This document shows positions 1 through 7,453 of a stretch of 64,000 nt of DNA, one piece after another (the first letter of the stretch is position 1; every line of letters begins with the position of its first letter). The notes under the pieces were generated by a model. It was not told where the DNA came from. It ran no database searches and saw nothing but the letters and a program-made list of their open reading frames with translations. The stretch is from contig NZ_JBJJBQ010000001.1 of NCBI RefSeq assembly GCF_045446075.1, positions 434,001 through 498,000 of the forward strand. Direction: 5' to 3'. This DNA is from Flavisericum labens (GTDB lineage: Bacteria > Bacteroidota > Bacteroidia > Flavobacteriales > Flavobacteriaceae). The position numbers were made by a program, and so were the translations under genes.

Positions 1-135
1 AACTGAATCGTACAGATGGATTATACATTATTTTCTTCACAGGATTTTTTTAATCTCCGTGGAGTTCATTACCATTAAGCGGTGCTTAAAAAATAAACGA
101 ACTCATTTTCAAAGAACTTGATTGCTTTTAAACCA
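1..135. other. left edge, nothing assignable
   Basis: I see no gene that I can name here. On the minus strand a short open frame begins near position 28 or 40 and leaves the window at position 1, so it could be the first codons of a neighbouring gene. It is too short to identify and does not match the start of ribonuclease G, the gene I would expect beside HU in related bacteria. Confidence 0.3.
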
Positions 136-164
136 AAAAAAGTAGCTAATCTAACTACTTTTTT
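136..164 (-). terminator. intrinsic terminator of the 30-residue basic protein gene
   Basis: Positions 136-145 and 155-164 form a perfect 10-base-pair stem around a 9-base loop. Read on the minus strand, the stem ends in a run of T. It starts four bases past the stop codon at 168. Confidence 0.75.
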
Positions 165-167
165 GAT

Positions 168-260
168 TTATTTTTTCTTTTTGTGACGGTTAGCGCGTCT
201 ACGTTTCTTACGTTTATGCGTCGCTACCTTATGTCTTTTGCGTTTTTTACCACTTGGCAT
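168..260 (-). CDS. 30-residue, extremely basic protein, probably ribosomal (THX-like or bL38-like)
   Basis: This small gene starts with ATG at 258-260 and ends with TAA at 168-170. The product begins MPSGKKRKRHKVATHK and continues with more Lys, Arg and His. About two thirds of its residues are basic, and it has no acidic residue and no membrane segment. Such composition is typical of tiny ribosomal proteins that lie buried in rRNA. Similar short proteins beginning MPSGKKRKRHK are, as I recall, widely conserved in Bacteroidota. Whether this one is the THX family or the protein called bL38 in the Flavobacterium johnsoniae ribosome I cannot decide from sequence alone. It lies 64 bases downstream of HU on the same strand, with its own terminator, so co-transcription with HU is likely. 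Confidence 0.8.
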   Translation of the reverse strand: MPSGKKRKRHKVATHKRKKRRRANRHKKKK

Positions 261-297
261 AAATAGTGTCTTTTTAAATTAATGATTTATTTTAATA

Positions 298-312
298 CCA
301 GAACAATTCTGG
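298..312 (-). other. small hairpin between HU and the basic-protein gene
   Basis: A perfect 6-base-pair stem (CCAGAA/TTCTGG) with a 3-base loop lies just past the HU stop codon. It lacks a proper T-run on the minus strand, so it is more likely a processing or partial read-through hairpin than a full terminator. Confidence 0.35.
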
Positions 313-324
313 CATATGTCTTAA

Positions 325-615
325 TTATTTTACGTCTACGTTTGTTTTTACGCCTTCTACAAAAACTTTTGCTGGCTTAAACGCTGGGATATTGTGAGCA
401 GGTATTTTAATAGTGGTATTTTTAGAAATATTTCTACCAGTTTTTTCTGCTCTGGTTTTAATGATAAAACTTCCAAAACCTCTTAAATAAACATTGTCGC
501 CACTTTCTAATGAAGTTTTAACTTCTTCCATAAATGTTTCAACAGTTGCTTGAACATCACCTTTTTCAATTCCTAACTTCTCAGAAATTTTTGCTACTAA
601 ATCAGCCTTCGTCAT
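325..615 (-). CDS. HU-family DNA-binding protein
   Basis: This 96-residue protein matches the HU/IHF family over its whole length. It has the N-terminal helical dimerisation part (MTKADLVAKI), the signature RGFGSF near residues 45-50, and the DNA-binding arm with IPAHNIPAFKPAK. HU is a small dimeric nucleoid protein that bends and wraps DNA. A canonical Bacteroidota promoter (660-692) lies about 45 bases upstream, and the basic 30-residue protein gene follows. HU beside mutY and ssb is a common flavobacterial arrangement. The length is normal and I see nothing unusual. Confidence 0.95.
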   Translation of the reverse strand: MTKADLVAKISEKLGIEKGDVQATVETFMEEVKTSLESGDNVYLRGFGSFIIKTRAEKTGRNISKNTTIKIPAHNIPAFKPAKVFVEGVKTNVDVK

Positions 616-659
616 TTTAATATTATATTTTTTTGTTACTATTAATTATAAAAGGGATG

Positions 660-692
660 CAAATATAGGAATTAAATATTCAATATTTCAAA
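660..692 (-). promoter_or_regulatory. Bacteroidota-type promoter of the HU gene
   Basis: On the minus strand, TTTG (689-692) is followed after 21 bases by TATATTTG (660-667). Both elements match the Bacteroidota primary sigma factor consensus. Transcription would begin around position 653. Confidence 0.75.
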
Positions 693-725
693 CCTAATTA
701 ATTAAAATTTAATATTATAAAGGTT

Positions 726-733
726 TATTTTTG
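726..733 (+). promoter_or_regulatory. -7 element of the mutY promoter
   Basis: TATTTTTG fits TAnnTTTG. No clear -33 element is visible. It overlaps the upstream TTG codon at 731, so translation of mutY must begin further down, at the ATG at 755. Confidence 0.5.
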
Positions 734-754
734 TTCGTTTTATTTAATGAATCG

Positions 755-1795
755 ATGAATTTTTCAAAAACCATAATTAACTGGTATTCAGCAAACAAGA
801 GGAGTTTGCCTTGGCGCGAAACCAATAGTCCATATAAAATATGGCTATCTGAAATTATTTTGCAGCAAACACGGGTTAGGCAGGGGTTACCATATTATGA
901 AGCTTTTGTTGCAAAATATCCAACAGTTTTTGAGCTTGCGAAAGCCAATGAAAGTGATGTTTTAAAATTATGGCAGGGACTAGGGTATTATTCACGAGCA
1001 AGAAATTTACATGCAACAGCTAAATACGTTGTCGATGAGTTTAACGGAATATTCCCAAATACTTATAAAGGACTATTAAAATTAAAGGGTGTTGGTGATT
1101 ATACGGCCAGTGCTATTGCTTCCATTTGTTTTAATGAGCCGACAGCTGTAGTAGATGGTAATGTTTACCGGGTGCTTTCGCGTTATTTTGGAGTTGATAC
1201 ACCAATAAATTCATCAAAAGGGGTAAAGGAATTTAAGGCCATGGCACAGGAGTTAATCGATAGAAATAATCCTGCCATATTCAACCAAGCTATTATGGAG
1301 TTTGGTGCCACACAGTGTAAACCTAAAAATCCAGATTGTGGCAATTGCCCATTTCAAAATAGTTGTGTAGCTTTTGGTCATAATCATATTGATGCGTTGC
1401 CAGTAAAAAATAAATCCGCGAGAGCGAAAAAAAAATACTTCAACTTTTTGGTGTTCGTTTCAGAAGATGGAAAAACGATTTTAGAAAAACGACAAGGCAA
1501 AGGGATATGGCAAAACTTATATCAGTTCCCGTTGGTAGAAACCAATAAAAATTTTGATGCTGAGTCTTTTGAGCCGTTGATTGAAAGTCACGATTTAGTA
1601 AAAGGTCATCCGTTTAAATTTACACCTTATAATAAGGAGTGTATTGTTCATAAATTATCACACAGGCATTTGCATACAAAATTTTGGATAGTTAACGTGG
1701 AAAAGTTACCGGTAATGGGCATTCCTGTAAATCAAGTTCGCGATTATGCTGTTCCTATTTTAATAGGTAATTTTATTGAATCGTTTAATTTTTGA
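755..1795 (+). CDS. mutY: A/G-specific adenine DNA glycosylase
   Basis: MutY removes adenine mispaired with 8-oxoguanine or guanine in base-excision repair. Visible features are the helix-hairpin-helix (LKGVGDYTASAIAS), the catalytic Glu in SEIILQQT, the Asp in VVDGNVYRV, and the four-cysteine iron-sulfur loop C-x6-C-x2-C-x5-C (CKPKNPDCGNCPFQNSC). A C-terminal NUDIX-like domain recognises 8-oxoG. I chose ATG at 755 (346 residues) rather than the in-frame TTG at 731, because that TTG lies inside the probable -7 promoter element and the family begins close to this methionine. The gene is divergent from HU and is followed by ssb. Confidence 0.93.
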   Translation: MNFSKTIINWYSANKRSLPWRETNSPYKIWLSEIILQQTRVRQGLPYYEAFVAKYPTVFELAKANESDVLKLWQGLGYYSRARNLHATAKYVVDEFNGIFPNTYKGLLKLKGVGDYTASAIASICFNEPTAVVDGNVYRVLSRYFGVDTPINSSKGVKEFKAMAQELIDRNNPAIFNQAIMEFGATQCKPKNPDCGNCPFQNSCVAFGHNHIDALPVKNKSARAKKKYFNFLVFVSEDGKTILEKRQGKGIWQNLYQFPLVETNKNFDAESFEPLIESHDLVKGHPFKFTPYNKECIVHKLSHRHLHTKFWIVNVEKLPVMGIPVNQVRDYAVPILIGNFIESFNF

Positions 1796-1830
1796 CCGTT
1801 TATCAATGGCAATCATATTTTTTTATTAAT

Positions 1831-1863
1831 TTTAAAAAAATGAATGGCAAATGGTTACTTTTG
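1831..1863 (+). promoter_or_regulatory. probable ssb promoter
   Basis: TACTTTTG at 1856-1863 matches TAnnTTTG. The -33 position holds only TTTA (1831-1834, 21-base spacer). The ATG of ssb lies 21 bases after the -7 element. Confidence 0.55.
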
Positions 1864-1884
1864 CCCTCTTGAAAAAAGAAAACT

Positions 1885-2337
1885 ATGTCTGGAACTTTAA
1901 ATAAAGTAATGCTTATAGGGCATTTGGGAGATGAGGTGAAAATGCACTATTTTGAAGGTGGCGGTTGCATTGGGCGTTTTCCGTTGGCAACGAACGAAAC
2001 CTATACAAATAAGCAAACCAACGAGCGTGTTACAAATACCGAGTGGCACAATATTGTGGTACGAAATAAAGCGGCCGAAATTTGTGAAAAGTATTTAAGC
2101 AAGGGTGATAAAGTTTATATTGAAGGTCGATTGAAAACCAGAAAATGGCAAGACGATAGCGGCAACGACAGGTATTCAACTGAAATACAATGCACAGATT
2201 TTACTTTTCTCACCACAAAACAGGAAAGTGGAAATAATACTGTTACATCAAACGCGACAGTTTCACAAAAGCCTGCTGAAAACCAACAACCTGCCAACAA
2301 GCCCATTGAAGATGAAAATGATGATTTGCCGTTTTAA
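1885..2337 (+). CDS. ssb: single-stranded DNA-binding protein
   Basis: SSB coats single-stranded DNA during replication, repair and recombination. The first 110 residues form the OB fold (LNKVMLIGHLGDEVKM, TEWHNIVV, GDKVYIEGRLKTRKW). A flexible Asn/Gln/Pro-rich linker follows, then the acidic tip DENDDLPF that recruits partner proteins. At 150 residues the length is usual. It lies between mutY and gldE. The same DDLPF ending recurs in the DUF3127 protein at 27764. Confidence 0.95.
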   Translation: MSGTLNKVMLIGHLGDEVKMHYFEGGGCIGRFPLATNETYTNKQTNERVTNTEWHNIVVRNKAAEICEKYLSKGDKVYIEGRLKTRKWQDDSGNDRYSTEIQCTDFTFLTTKQESGNNTVTSNATVSQKPAENQQPANKPIEDENDDLPF

Positions 2338-2390
2338 AAATACACTCGGTAGTTTATCGAGAAACTTATGTTTAACTAAAGCACTTCTAG

Positions 2391-3695
2391 TTGGATCCTG
2401 ACCCCTCCAGTTTTATTTCATTAATAGTAACCGTAGATTATTCGGTTATTTTTGGTTTGGCATTTTTGGTTTTGCTTTTGGTGTGCTCTGCCTTAATTTC
2501 TGGAGCGGAGGTGGCTTTGTTTTCGCTCTCGTCTGACCAAATAAAAGAAGGGCTAGAACAGAAATCTAAACGTATTGAGGTTATTTCTAAACTTTTAGAA
2601 CGACCTAAAAAATTATTAGCCACCATACTAGTAGCAAATAACTTTATCAATATAGCTATTGTAATTTTATTTGCTTTTTTGGGTGATTTTCTCTTCGGAA
2701 ATATAGCAAGCCCTGAGTTAAAATTCGTTGTCGAAGTTGTACTCATAACGTTTTTAATCCTGTTGTTTGGCGAAATATTGCCTAAAATTTACGCCAGTAG
2801 GAACAATTTAAAATTTGCCGTATTTATGGCTTATCCTTTGCGGGTGTTAGATGTGTTTTTATCTCCTGTTAGTTTACCCATGCGCGGTGTAACTTTAGCA
2901 ATTCATAATAGGTTAGGGAAGCAAAAATCGGGCATAAGTGTCGATCAATTGTCACAGGCCTTGGAGTTAACCAGTGAGGAAGACACCACAAAAGAAGAAC
3001 ATAAAATATTGCAGGGTATCGTGTCCTTTGGAAACACCGATACCAAACAAGTTATGCGTCCGCGAATTGATATTTTCGCTGTAAATATCGAGAGCAAGTA
3101 CTTGGAAATTATGCCAGAAATAGTTGAGAATGGCTATTCCAGAATTCCAGTTTACAAGGATAATATTGATAACATTGAAGGCATCCTTTATGTAAAAGAC
3201 CTATTGCCTTATATAGACAGAAAACAATTCGATTGGACCACCTTAATTAGAGAGCCGTTTTTTGTGCCAGAAAACAAAAAATTGGATGATTTAATGACCG
3301 AGTTCCAAGATAAAAAAGTGCATTTGGCTGTGGTGGTTGATGAGTACGGTGGTACCTCGGGATTAATTTCGTTAGAGGATATTATTGAAGAAATTGTTGG
3401 AGATATCAGTGATGAGTTTGATGATGAAGACTTAACGTATTCCAAGCTTGATGAAAATAATTATGTTTTTGAAGGAAAAACAGCCTTAAAGGACTTTTAT
3501 AAAATTACTAAGTTAGAAGACGAGACCGTTTTTGAGACCAACAAAGGCGAGGCCGAAACCGTGGCTGGTTTTGTGCTTGAGATTTCGGGAAGCTTCCCTA
3601 AGTTAAATAGTAAAATAAATTTTGAAAATTACGTTTTTACTATTGAAGCTATGGACAAAAAACGAATCAAGCTTGTTAAATTCACCATGTTATAA
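2391..3695 (+). CDS. gldE: GldE, gliding-motility-associated CNNM/CBS membrane protein
   Basis: The 434-residue protein has an N-terminal CNNM (DUF21) membrane domain with about four hydrophobic segments (residues 15-150). A pair of CBS domains (about 215-345, with VMRPRIDIFAV and VVVDEYGGTSGLISLEDIIEEIVGDI) and a CorC/HlyC C-terminal domain follow. The family resembles magnesium/cobalt efflux proteins. GldE is associated with GldD in gliding and type IX secretion. The start must be the TTG at 2391: an in-frame TAG lies directly before it, no early in-frame ATG exists, and the resulting MDPDPSS start resembles GldE relatives. gldD follows 31 bases later, so they probably form one operon. Confidence 0.9.
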   Translation: MDPDPSSFISLIVTVDYSVIFGLAFLVLLLVCSALISGAEVALFSLSSDQIKEGLEQKSKRIEVISKLLERPKKLLATILVANNFINIAIVILFAFLGDFLFGNIASPELKFVVEVVLITFLILLFGEILPKIYASRNNLKFAVFMAYPLRVLDVFLSPVSLPMRGVTLAIHNRLGKQKSGISVDQLSQALELTSEEDTTKEEHKILQGIVSFGNTDTKQVMRPRIDIFAVNIESKYLEIMPEIVENGYSRIPVYKDNIDNIEGILYVKDLLPYIDRKQFDWTTLIREPFFVPENKKLDDLMTEFQDKKVHLAVVVDEYGGTSGLISLEDIIEEIVGDISDEFDDEDLTYSKLDENNYVFEGKTALKDFYKITKLEDETVFETNKGEAETVAGFVLEISGSFPKLNSKINFENYVFTIEAMDKKRIKLVKFTML

Positions 3696-3726
3696 AATTT
3701 TACAGCACGGTTAAAATAAAATCTTT

Positions 3727-4332
3727 ATGACAATAAAAATCAGGGATATATTTTCAACAAAGAATTTTTTGATTGTCATGGCTTTAATGGTGGTGTCTTG
3801 TGGAGATAATTATGTGCCTAAGCCCAAAGGACACTTAAGGTTAGATTACCCTGACACTAAATATGCTGATGTTGATTTTGATTTACCATTTAGTTGTGAA
3901 GTCAATAAATTAGCTAAAAATATTGAGGTAAAACAAATAGAGGCTTCCTCAAAAAGTTACGGTATCAATTTAGAATACCCCTTATTGAAGGGCACAATTT
4001 TCCTTACCTATAAATCGGTTGAAAAAAGTGATAAAAACCTCAGGGATTTTATTCGAGATGCCCAGAACCTCACTCAAAAGCACACTATTAAAGCAGATGA
4101 AATTCCTGTTACAGTATACGAAAATAAAAAGCGAAATGTATTTGGCGCATTCGCAGAAGTAAAAGGCAATGTTGCTTCAATGGCACAGTTTTATATAACC
4201 GATAGTGTTAATCATTTTTTAACAGGGTCACTTTACTTTTACGCTAAACCTAATTACGATTCCATTTTGCCAGCGGCTCACTATTTGCAAAATGATATGA
4301 AACACATCATGGAAACTGTAAAGTGGAAATAA
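3727..4332 (+). CDS. gldD: GldD, gliding motility and type IX secretion lipoprotein
   Basis: The 201-residue protein has an N-terminal hydrophobic stretch ending in the lipobox VVSCG (Cys25), so it should be a lipoprotein. The region RPKGHLRLDYP-like (here KPKGHLRLDYPDTKY) is the hallmark start of mature GldD. GldD is needed for gliding and for function of the type IX secretion system in Flavobacterium johnsoniae. It follows gldE directly, and an intrinsic terminator closes the unit at 4334-4361. A T9SS substrate is encoded in this same window (PL11 at 15709). Confidence 0.93.
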   Translation: MTIKIRDIFSTKNFLIVMALMVVSCGDNYVPKPKGHLRLDYPDTKYADVDFDLPFSCEVNKLAKNIEVKQIEASSKSYGINLEYPLLKGTIFLTYKSVEKSDKNLRDFIRDAQNLTQKHTIKADEIPVTVYENKKRNVFGAFAEVKGNVASMAQFYITDSVNHFLTGSLYFYAKPNYDSILPAAHYLQNDMKHIMETVKWK

Positions 4333-4333
4333 A

Positions 4334-4361
4334 AAAAGCCTCTAATTTCTTAGAAGCTTTT
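4334..4361 (+). terminator. terminator of the gldE-gldD unit
   Basis: The arms 4334-4345 and 4350-4361 pair with one mismatch around a 4-base loop and end in TTTTCTT. The stem begins two bases after the gldD stop. Confidence 0.75.
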
Positions 4362-4449
4362 CTTGTGTCTAAAACCTAATTATAAATTAGGCCATCGTTC
4401 TTTTTTTGAGCAACAGCCATTTTACAATTAGCCTAATAGTTTTTTCCAG

Positions 4450-4827
4450 TTAAAGATTATCAACGGTTTTCATGTCGCTCACTTTATAGGTGTCAGAGAC
4501 ATTTGTAACTGTTTTGGTTAATAAAGTTGGTGTTACTTTGGCCTCGTCATATTCAACTTTGGCCAACTTTTTGTCAAAATCTACCTTAGCAGATTTTACA
4601 CCTTCCATTTCAGAAATTTTCTTTTGTATAGTAGCGGCACAACCAACGGCACACATCATTCCGTCAATAGTGAATTCGGCTTGAGCGTAAGTTGCGTTGG
4701 GGTCTAATTCTTTAATCTCGCTGTTTTCGACTTCAACAGTTTTTATCTCAGGTTTCACTTCATTCTTACAGCTAAAAGTGAAGGTTGCAATTATTGCAAA
4801 CGCTAAAAAATATTTTATAGTTTTCAT
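4450..4827 (-). CDS. lipoprotein with a heavy-metal-associated (HMA) domain
   Basis: The 125-residue protein has a signal sequence ending in FTFSC (lipid-modified Cys20) and then an HMA/ferredoxin-like domain (about residues 50-115). The metal site reads GMMCAVGC, with three residues between the cysteines rather than the usual two. The rest of the fold (KISEMEGVKSAKVDFDKKLAKVEYD) matches copper-chaperone and mercury-binding domains. It may bind a soft metal such as copper in the periplasm. It faces gldD tail to tail. No transporter gene lies beside it, so the partner is unknown. Confidence 0.8.
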   Translation of the reverse strand: MKTIKYFLAFAIIATFTFSCKNEVKPEIKTVEVENSEIKELDPNATYAQAEFTIDGMMCAVGCAATIQKKISEMEGVKSAKVDFDKKLAKVEYDEAKVTPTLLTKTVTNVSDTYKVSDMKTVDNL

Positions 4828-4853
4828 TAAAATGTTTTTAAGTTTCTGTTTTA

Positions 4854-4861
4854 CAAAATTA
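4854..4861 (-). promoter_or_regulatory. -7 element upstream of the HMA lipoprotein
   Basis: Minus-strand TAATTTTG matches TAnnTTTG and lies 26 bases before the ATG. I see no -33 match. Confidence 0.4.
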
Positions 4862-5031
4862 CTAAATATATGTTTAAGAGTTATATAAGAAGGATTTTTA
4901 TATCAGAAATGGAATTTAATTGTATGTTTATTTTGGTTGACTAAAAAAGTTCAAAACGAAAAAAGGATGTTGAAATTATTTTTTTTAAAGATTTTTTCCG
5001 AAATTTAAGTGAATTAATAATTCTAACTCTT

Positions 5032-5478
5032 ATGAAAAACATTTCTCTTCCCCTTCGTTTCGGATTAGTGACCGGTGCGGTTTTAATCGCTTATTTTCTG
5101 GTATTATCCTTAGCTGGTAAGCATACAAATCCGGCTTTTAGCTTCTTTAACGCCTTAATAACTGGTTTTGGTATTTATGAAGCTGTTAGGTTAAAGAAAT
5201 TAGAGAACTTCAGTGGTTTTTCTTATGGCGAAGGATTCAAAACGGGCGTTGTTACAGGAGCTGTAGCGACCATTATATTTACCATTTTCTTTCTGTTTTA
5301 TGCTACTGAAGTCAATGTTGGTTTTTTGCCAGAATTGTTAAAGACGATTAATGGTGCTTTTAATGCAGATATTGGCATGGTAACCTTCGTAGTGGCTATA
5401 ATGGGCTTTGCTACAACTGTAGTGGCAACACTCACTGTTATGCAACTTTTAAAAAAAACAGGAAATATTTCTCAATAA
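5032..5478 (+). CDS. DUF4199-type membrane protein
   Basis: This 148-residue protein has four hydrophobic segments (about 10-27, 32-48, 70-92 and 115-140) and the pattern SYGEGFKTGVVTGAVA, typical of DUF4199 proteins, which are common in Bacteroidota. Members are small integral inner-membrane proteins of unknown function. It stands alone between the HMA lipoprotein and rplU. The 200 bases upstream are very A+T rich and hold no gene. Confidence 0.75.
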   Translation: MKNISLPLRFGLVTGAVLIAYFLVLSLAGKHTNPAFSFFNALITGFGIYEAVRLKKLENFSGFSYGEGFKTGVVTGAVATIIFTIFFLFYATEVNVGFLPELLKTINGAFNADIGMVTFVVAIMGFATTVVATLTVMQLLKKTGNISQ

Positions 5479-5489
5479 CTTATAAAACG

Positions 5490-5520
5490 TTTGTAGTTTA
5501 ATTAATTAGCAGTATATTTG
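5490..5520 (+). promoter_or_regulatory. strong promoter of rplU-rpmA
   Basis: TTTG (5490-5493), a 19-base spacer and TATATTTG (5513-5520) form a full match to the Bacteroidota consensus. This is the best promoter in the window, as fits a ribosomal protein operon. The leader is about 35 bases. Confidence 0.82.
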
Positions 5521-5562
5521 CACTCATTTTTGAACAAAATTAATTAATAAAAACGTTACGCT

Positions 5563-6225
5563 ATGTACGCAATTGTAGAGATAGCAGGGCAACAATTTAA
5601 AGTTAAAAAAGACCAAAAAGTTTTTGTTAACCGTTTACAAACTGAAGAAGGAAAGAACGTATCTTTTGATAACGTACTCCTTTTAGGAGATGGTGACAAT
5701 GTAACTGTAGGCGCCCCGGCTATAGACGGAGCTCAAGTAGGAGCAAAAGTCTTAAAGCACCTTAAAGGTGATAAAGTAATCGTTTTCAAGAAGAAAAGAC
5801 GTAAAGGTTATCGTGTGAAAAATGGACACAGACAATCTTTAACTGAAATCGTTATTGAAAATATTGTAGCTTCAGGAGCAAAACCAGCTGCTACAGCTAA
5901 AAAAGAAACCAAAAAAGTAGAACCAAAAGCTGAAACTAAAAAGGCTGCACCTAAAAAATCAGATGCCAAAGCAGATGATTTAAAGAAAATTGAAGGTGCT
6001 GGTCCAAAAGCGGCCGAAGCTTTAGTTAATGCTGGACTTGATACGTTTGCAAAAGTTGCCAAGGCAACACCAGAAGAATTAAGTAATATTCTTTCTGAAG
6101 CAAGTTCAAGACTATCTCACATCGTTACCGATACTTGGCCAAAACAAGCAGGTTTGGCTGCAGAAGGTAAATGGGATGACTTAAAAGAATTACAAGACAG
6201 ATTAGACGGCGGAATAGAAAAATAA
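5563..6225 (+). CDS. rplU: ribosomal protein bL21 with C-terminal helix-hairpin-helix extension
   Basis: Residues 1-104 are a normal bL21 (MYAIVEIAGQQFKV, then KKRRKGYRVKNGHRQ). bL21 usually ends there, but this protein continues to 220 residues. A Lys/Ala/Glu-rich linker (about 108-140) leads into a domain beginning DDLKKIEGAGPKAAEALVNA, a helix-hairpin-helix of the type that binds nucleic acid. I recall similar tails on L21 in other Flavobacteriaceae, so this is a lineage feature and not an assembly error. Its role is unknown. rpmA (bL27) follows 35 bases later, the usual operon. Confidence 0.93.
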   Translation: MYAIVEIAGQQFKVKKDQKVFVNRLQTEEGKNVSFDNVLLLGDGDNVTVGAPAIDGAQVGAKVLKHLKGDKVIVFKKKRRKGYRVKNGHRQSLTEIVIENIVASGAKPAATAKKETKKVEPKAETKKAAPKKSDAKADDLKKIEGAGPKAAEALVNAGLDTFAKVAKATPEELSNILSEASSRLSHIVTDTWPKQAGLAAEGKWDDLKELQDRLDGGIEK

Positions 6226-6260
6226 TTCCGTTATTATTAACAATATAAAAACTTAAGACA

Positions 6261-6521
6261 ATGGCTCATAAAAAAGGAGTAGGTAGTTCTAAGAATGGTA
6301 GAGAATCAGAATCGAAACGCTTAGGCGTTAAGATTTTTGGTGGTCAAGCTGCCATTGCTGGAAACATTATCGTAAGACAAAGAGGAAACACACATCACCC
6401 AGGTGAGAACGTGTATTCTTCGAAAGACCATACTTTACATGCCCAGGTTGATGGTGTTGTGAAGTTTACTAAGAAAAAAGATAACAAATCTTATGTTTCT
6501 ATTGAGCCTTTTGAGGCTTAG
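6261..6521 (+). CDS. rpmA: ribosomal protein bL27
   Basis: The 86-residue protein has the full bL27 pattern: MAHKKGVGSSKNGRES at the start, VRQRGNTHHPGENV in the middle and TLHAQVDGVVKF later. bL27 lies near the peptidyl-transferase centre. It begins MAHKK directly, with no cleavable N-terminal extension of the kind found in Firmicutes. It is the second gene of the rplU unit, and a terminator follows at 6553. Confidence 0.96.
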   Translation: MAHKKGVGSSKNGRESESKRLGVKIFGGQAAIAGNIIVRQRGNTHHPGENVYSSKDHTLHAQVDGVVKFTKKKDNKSYVSIEPFEA

Positions 6522-6552
6522 GAAATTTTTTCTTAAAAGATAAATTTTATTG

Positions 6553-6584
6553 AACCCTTTCTGGAAACAGAGAGGGTTTTTTTA
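6553..6584 (+). terminator. terminator of rplU-rpmA
   Basis: The arms 6553-6562 and 6569-6578 pair with one mismatch around a 6-base loop, followed by a run of seven to eight T. Confidence 0.85.
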
Positions 6585-6596
6585 TTGCCTTTTTGG

Positions 6597-7061
6597 TTAA
6601 TATGGGCTTTTCAAAATATCCTTCACGATCTTCAAATGATGTTTTGTATGCATGCCCAAAAAATGAAGAGTTTGTTTTTTCGTTAGTATTCCAAAAACAT
6701 GATGGATAAAATAAGATTTTTTAGGAAGTGGCTTTGTTTTTTCAATATTCTTTTTTGCCAAGTTTAATTTGTCGTATAAATCTTTTGTTGAAAAATATTT
6801 AGGAGGTAAAACTATTTTTGGGGCTTTGGCTTTTCCTCTGGGAATGTATCCCAAGGGAAATAAAATAGCTCGTTTTAAATTGAAATTTCGCTTATAATTT
6901 TCAGGTTTGGTTTTTAGTAATATACCACAAACACCATTAATTACCTGTAAACTGTGATGCAAATGCCAGCCAATACTACTATTGGAAACTTTAGTATTTT
7001 TTTGTTCATGATATGATATGAATTTTTCTATTTGTGATAATCGCTGATTTAAGATGTCCAT
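6597..7061 (-). CDS. DinB/DUF1569-like small helical protein
   Basis: The 154-residue protein is rich in His, with GWHLHHSLQVI near residue 30 and HFLGMHTKHHLKIVKDI near the end. Regularly spaced histidines on a four-helix bundle are characteristic of the DinB and DUF1569 superfamily, which can bind a metal. The biochemical role is not known for this branch. It stands alone, tail to tail with rpmA and divergent from a small unknown gene. Confidence 0.6.
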   Translation of the reverse strand: MDILNQRLSQIEKFISYHEQKNTKVSNSSIGWHLHHSLQVINGVCGILLKTKPENYKRNFNLKRAILFPLGYIPRGKAKAPKIVLPPKYFSTKDLYDKLNLAKKNIEKTKPLPKKSYFIHHVFGILTKKQTLHFLGMHTKHHLKIVKDILKSPY

Positions 7062-7171
7062 TTGCTCATTGTTAATGCAAAAGTTTGTTTAAAAGATATA
7101 AATTAAATGCTTAACTTTAAGCAATTGCATTTGAAATTGATATTATTGTTTACTTTAAAAATAATGTAGCT

Positions 7172-7444
7172 ATGCTTCCCTTTAGATCTGAAATTAGAAA
7201 TTCCCCTAAAACACCTACTATTAAAATTTTTTTGAGCGATGAGTCTTTAGACGAAAGAATTAAAAAGCACTTGGAGCATTTTAAGGAAATTGAATCTATT
7301 GAAATTCGGGAAAGTGTTGAGCAAAATCGTGCCAATGAAAACATTACTGTGTTTTTAAACGAAGATGTAGATATTGATAAAATGAAACAGGCGATAGACT
7401 CAAGCCTGTGGTGGTATTTTGAAGAAGATTTGGTTGATGAATAG
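7172..7444 (+). CDS. 90-residue protein of unknown function
   Basis: I do not recognise this protein. It is soluble, acidic and predicted to alternate strands and helices. It starts MLPFRSEIRNSP and ends SSLWWYFEEDLVDE. It has no signal peptide, membrane segment or cysteine motif. The pattern of a single alpha/beta fold with a conserved-looking ITVFLNEDVDIDKMKQAI stretch suggests a real gene. It is divergent from the DinB-like gene and its stop lies 10 bases from the tail of vsr. Confidence 0.6.
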   Translation: MLPFRSEIRNSPKTPTIKIFLSDESLDERIKKHLEHFKEIESIEIRESVEQNRANENITVFLNEDVDIDKMKQAIDSSLWWYFEEDLVDE

Positions 7445-7453
7445 TGGAATAAA

